Assembly: GCA_937880705.1 (NCBI GenBank)
Contig: CALGRZ010000122.1
Location: forward strand, 1-6,743
DNA: 6,743 bases
Origin: an uncultured Alistipes sp.
Lineage (GTDB): Bacteria > Bacteroidota > Bacteroidia > Bacteroidales > Rikenellaceae
Direction of reading: 5' to 3'
The translations under genes were made by a program, and so were the position numbers. The notes under the pieces were generated by a model. The model ran no database searches, was not told where the DNA came from, and was given only the letters and a program-made list of their open reading frames with translations. Of the stretch, positions 4,039-6,743 are shown piece by piece; the first letter of the stretch is position 1; every line of letters begins with the position of its first letter.

Positions 4039-6743
4039 ATGGCAGATGTAAAACGTGTCTACACCTTCGGTAACAAAGAGGCCGAGGGTAATGGCAAGAT
4101 GCGAGAGTTGCTCGGCGGTAAGGGTGCCAACCTGGCCGAGATGAACCTGATCGGTATTCCCGTACCTCCGGGCTTTACCATCACCACCGATGTATGTACA
4201 GAGTATTATGCCCAGGGCAAGGAGAAGGTTATCGAGTTGCTTCGTCCCGAGGTTGAGTCGGCTATCAAGAATATCGAGAAGCTCACCGGCCGCAAGTTTG
4301 GCGATCAGAACCTTCCTCTTCTGGTATCGGTACGTTCGGGTGCTCGCGCCTCAATGCCCGGTATGATGGATACCATCCTCAACCTCGGTATGAACGACGA
4401 GGCTGTTGAGGCTGTATCGAAGCTCTCGGGTAACCCCCGTTTTGCTTGGGACTCATACCGTCGTTTTGTACAGATGTACGGCGACGTGGTTCTCGACATG
4501 AAGCCCCAGTCGAAGGAGGATCACGACCCCTTCGAGGTTATCATCGAGGCCCAGAAGGAGAAGCGCGGTGTTAAGGCCGATACCGACCTTACTACCGACG
4601 ACCTCAAGGAGCTCGTAGCAGCCTTCAAGAAGGCTATCAAGGATCAGACCGGCAAGGAGTTCCCCACCAGCGCATGGGATCAGCTCTGGGGTGCTATCTG
4701 CGCCGTATTCGGCTCATGGATGAACGAGCGCGCCATCCTCTACCGTAAGCTCAACAACATCCCCGAGGAGTGGGGTACAGCAGTTTCGGTACAGGCGATG
4801 GTATTCGGTAACATGGGTGATAACTCTGCTACCGGTGTTGCCTTCTCGCGTGATGCCGCTACGGGTGAGAACATCTTCAACGGCGAGTACCTCATCAACG
4901 CACAGGGCGAGGATGTGGTAGCAGGTATCCGTACTCCCCAGCAGATTACCATCGAGGGTTCGAAGCGTTGGGCTGCAGCGCAGAACATCTCGGAGGAGGA
5001 GCGTAAGTCGAAGTACCCCTCACTCGAGGAGGTTATGCCCGATGTATATGCCGAGCTGAATGGTATTCAGCACCACCTCGAGCAGTACTTCACCGATATG
5101 CAGGATATCGAGTTCACCATCCAGGATGGTAAGCTCTGGATGCTCCAGTGCCGTAACGGTAAGCGTACCGGTGCTGCGATGGTGAAGATCGCCATGGATA
5201 TGCTCCGCGAGGGCCTTATCGACGAGAAGACTGCCGTATTGCGTTGCGAGCCCGAGAAGCTGGATGAGCTTCTGCACCCCGTATTCGACAAGAAGGCTAT
5301 CAAGAATGCAAAGGTTATCGTTAAGGGTCTGCCCGCATCTCCCGGTGCTGCAACAGGTCCCGTAGTATTCTTCGCCGATGATGCCGAGAAGCACCTCAAC
5401 GCCACCGGCCAGAAGGCTATTCTGGTTCGTATCGAGACCTCACCCGAGGACTTGAAGGGTATGTTGGATGCTGCCGGTATCCTCACCGCCCGTGGTGGTA
5501 TGACCTCACACGCTGCCGTTGTGGCTCGTGGTATGGGTAAGTGCTGCGTATCGGGTGCCGGTGAGCTCGAGATCGACTACAAGGCTCGCACGATCAAGGT
5601 TAACGGCTACACCATCAAGGAGGGTGACTGGATCTCGCTGAACGGTTCAACCGGTGAGGTTTACCTCGGTGAGGTGGCTACACAGGCTGCAAACCTCGAT
5701 GGCGACTTCGGTCAGCTGATGGAGCTTGCAGGCAAGTACTCAACAATGAACGTGCGTGCCAACGCCGACACTCCCCGCGATGCAGAGCAGGCATTTGCCT
5801 TCGGTGCACAGGGTATCGGTCTGTGCCGTACCGAGCATATGTTCTTCGAGGGTGACCGCATCAAGGCCATCCGCGAGATGATTCTCTCTGACGACGAGGC
5901 CGGCCGTCGCGTGGCTCTGGCCAAGTTGCTGCCCATGCAGCGTGGCGACTTCGAGGGTCTGTTCAAGGTTATGAACGGCTACCCCGTTATCGTTCGTCTG
6001 CTGGATCCCCCCTTGCACGAGTTCGCACCCAACACCGAGAAGGATCAGCGCGATATGGCCGAGGCCATGGGCATCCCCTTCGAGAAGGTTGTTGCCAAGG
6101 TAGAGGCTCTGCACGAGGTTAACCCCATGCTCGGCCACCGTGGTTGCCGTCTGGGTAACACCTACCCCGAGATCACCGAGATGCAGGCACGCGCCATCAT
6201 CGAGGCTGCTATGAACGTGAAGGCTGCCGGTACTCCCGTTAAGGTTGAGATCATGGTTCCCCTGGTTGGTAACCACAAGGAGCTCCGCTACCAGAAGAAC
6301 ATCATCGACAAGACTGCCGAGGCTGTATTTGCCGAGCGTAACGACCGCATCGACTACCTCGTAGGTACTATGATCGAGGTTCCTCGTGCTGCTGTTACCG
6401 CCAACCAGATCGCCGAGGTTGCCGAGTTCTTCTCGTTCGGTACCAACGACCTTACGCAGATGACTCTTGGCTTCTCGCGTGACGATATCGCCAAGTTCCT
6501 GCCCATCTACCTCGAGAGAAATATCCTCAAGAACGATCCCTTCAAGATCTTGGATCGCAATGGTGTAGGTCAGCTTATCCGCGAGGCTGTCTTCAAGGGT
6601 CGCACCACTCGTCCCGACCTGAAGTGCGGTATCTGCGGTGAGCACGGCGGTGAGCCCTCATCGGTAGAGTTCTGCCACCACGCAGGTCTGAACTATGTAA
6701 GCTGCTCGCCTTTCCGTGTGCCTATCGCACGCCTTGCAGCGGC
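4039..6743 (+). CDS. ppdK: Pyruvate, phosphate dikinase (3' end cut by window)
   Basis: PPDK interconverts pyruvate + ATP + Pi and PEP + AMP + PPi in the cytoplasm, a reversible PPi-linked step of glycolysis or gluconeogenesis. The frame is open for 901 codons from ATG 4039 to the window edge; family members in this phylum have a little over 900 residues, so only a few are missing. The N-terminal ATP-grasp region holds [10 protein letters not shown] (26-35), [16 protein letters not shown] (97-112, Arg99) and Glu358, Gln370 and Arg372 in the [10 protein letters not shown] segment. The swivelling phosphohistidine domain has [12 protein letters not shown] (483-494), with His491 as phospho-carrier and Thr489 at the position regulated by phosphorylation in plants. 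The PEP/pyruvate barrel has Arg597 (CRTEHMF), Arg653 ([11 protein letters not shown]), Glu780 (MIEVPRAA), Asp804 ([10 protein letters not shown]) and catalytic Cys866 (GICGEHGG). From residue 358 on these match Clostridium symbiosum numbering at a steady offset of 35-36. Codon choice is strongly biased (Lys almost always AAG), suggesting high expression. Confidence 0.97.
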   Translation, partial: MADVKRVYTFGNKEAEGNGKMRELLGGKGANLAEMNLIGIPVPPGFTITTDVCTEYYAQGKEKVIELLRPEVESAIKNIEKLTGRKFGDQNLPLLVSVRSGARASMPGMMDTILNLGMNDEAVEAVSKLSGNPRFAWDSYRRFVQMYGDVVLDMKPQSKEDHDPFEVIIEAQKEKRGVKADTDLTTDDLKELVAAFKKAIKDQTGKEFPTSAWDQLWGAICAVFGSWMNERAILYRKLNNIPEEWGTAVSVQAMVFGNMGDNSATGVAFSRDAATGENIFNGEYLINAQGEDVVAGIRTPQQITIEGSKRWAAAQNISEEERKSKYPSLEEVMPDVYAELNGIQHHLEQYFTDMQDIEFTIQDGKLWMLQCRNGKRTGAAMVKIAMDMLREGLIDEKTAVLRCEPEKLDELLHPVFDKKAIKNAKVIVKGLPASPGAATGPVVFFADDAEKHLNATGQKAILVRIETSPEDLKGMLDAAGILTARGGMTSHAAVVARGMGKCCVSGAGELEIDYKARTIKVNGYTIKEGDWISLNGSTGEVYLGEVATQAANLDGDFGQLMELAGKYSTMNVRANADTPRDAEQAFAFGAQGIGLCRTEHMFFEGDRIKAIREMILSDDEAGRRVALAKLLPMQRGDFEGLFKVMNGYPVIVRLLDPPLHEFAPNTEKDQRDMAEAMGIPFEKVVAKVEALHEVNPMLGHRGCRLGNTYPEITEMQARAIIEAAMNVKAAGTPVKVEIMVPLVGNHKELRYQKNIIDKTAEAVFAERNDRIDYLVGTMIEVPRAAVTANQIAEVAEFFSFGTNDLTQMTLGFSRDDIAKFLPIYLERNILKNDPFKILDRNGVGQLIREAVFKGRTTRPDLKCGICGEHGGEPSSVEFCHHAGLNYVSCSPFRVPIARLAA

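Noticed and set aside
5740..6645. 301-codon open frame on the minus strand
   Set aside because: It lies wholly antisense to ppdK, whose protein is intact and recognisable. Strong codon bias in ppdK leaves the opposite strand free of stops, and the translation resembles no family.

Overview
This is a chromosomal housekeeping window from a member of the Bacteroidota, most likely a GC-rich Bacteroidales; Alistipes/Rikenellaceae is my tentative guess from base composition and protein style. Three gene-proximal promoters fit the Bacteroidota pattern TTTG-N19/20-TAnnTTTG, and none of the six starts has a convincing Shine-Dalgarno sequence. rpsP is followed directly by rimM, and its S16 protein has the long Ala/Glu/Lys tail common in this phylum.

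Layout: (1) positions 1-51 carry what looks like one arm of an intergenic repeat. (2) 66-530 on the minus strand encodes a small heat-shock protein (Hsp20) with an unusual cysteine- and Asp/Lys-rich insert. (3) 531-733 is a divergent intergenic region with a 14-bp perfect palindrome, the rpsP promoter and a short leader hairpin. (4) 734-1771 is an rpsP-rimM operon (ribosomal protein bS16 and a 30S maturation factor). (5) 1772-2001 holds a G9 tract, a roughly 120-bp imperfect inverted-repeat element related to positions 1-51, and the folE promoter. (6) 2002-3798 is a folE-mnmA operon (GTP cyclohydrolase I and tRNA 2-thiouridylase). (7) 3799-4038 has two hairpins, the second terminator-like, then the ppdK promoter. 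(8) 4039 to the window end is ppdK (pyruvate, phosphate dikinase), open at the right edge and lacking only its last few codons. It is the largest gene in the window.

The genes work together loosely. rpsP-rimM serves 30S assembly. folE makes the pterin precursor for folate and possibly for queuosine, and mnmA thiolates the tRNA wobble uridine, so much of the window concerns translation. ppdK is central carbon metabolism (PEP/pyruvate, PPi-linked) and has the strong codon bias expected of an abundant enzyme. I see no mobile-element gene, CRISPR array, tRNA, rRNA or novel multi-gene system. The items most worth a second look are non-coding (the large hairpin element and its partial second copy, the palindrome before rpsP, the rpsP leader) plus the cysteine-rich insert in Hsp20.
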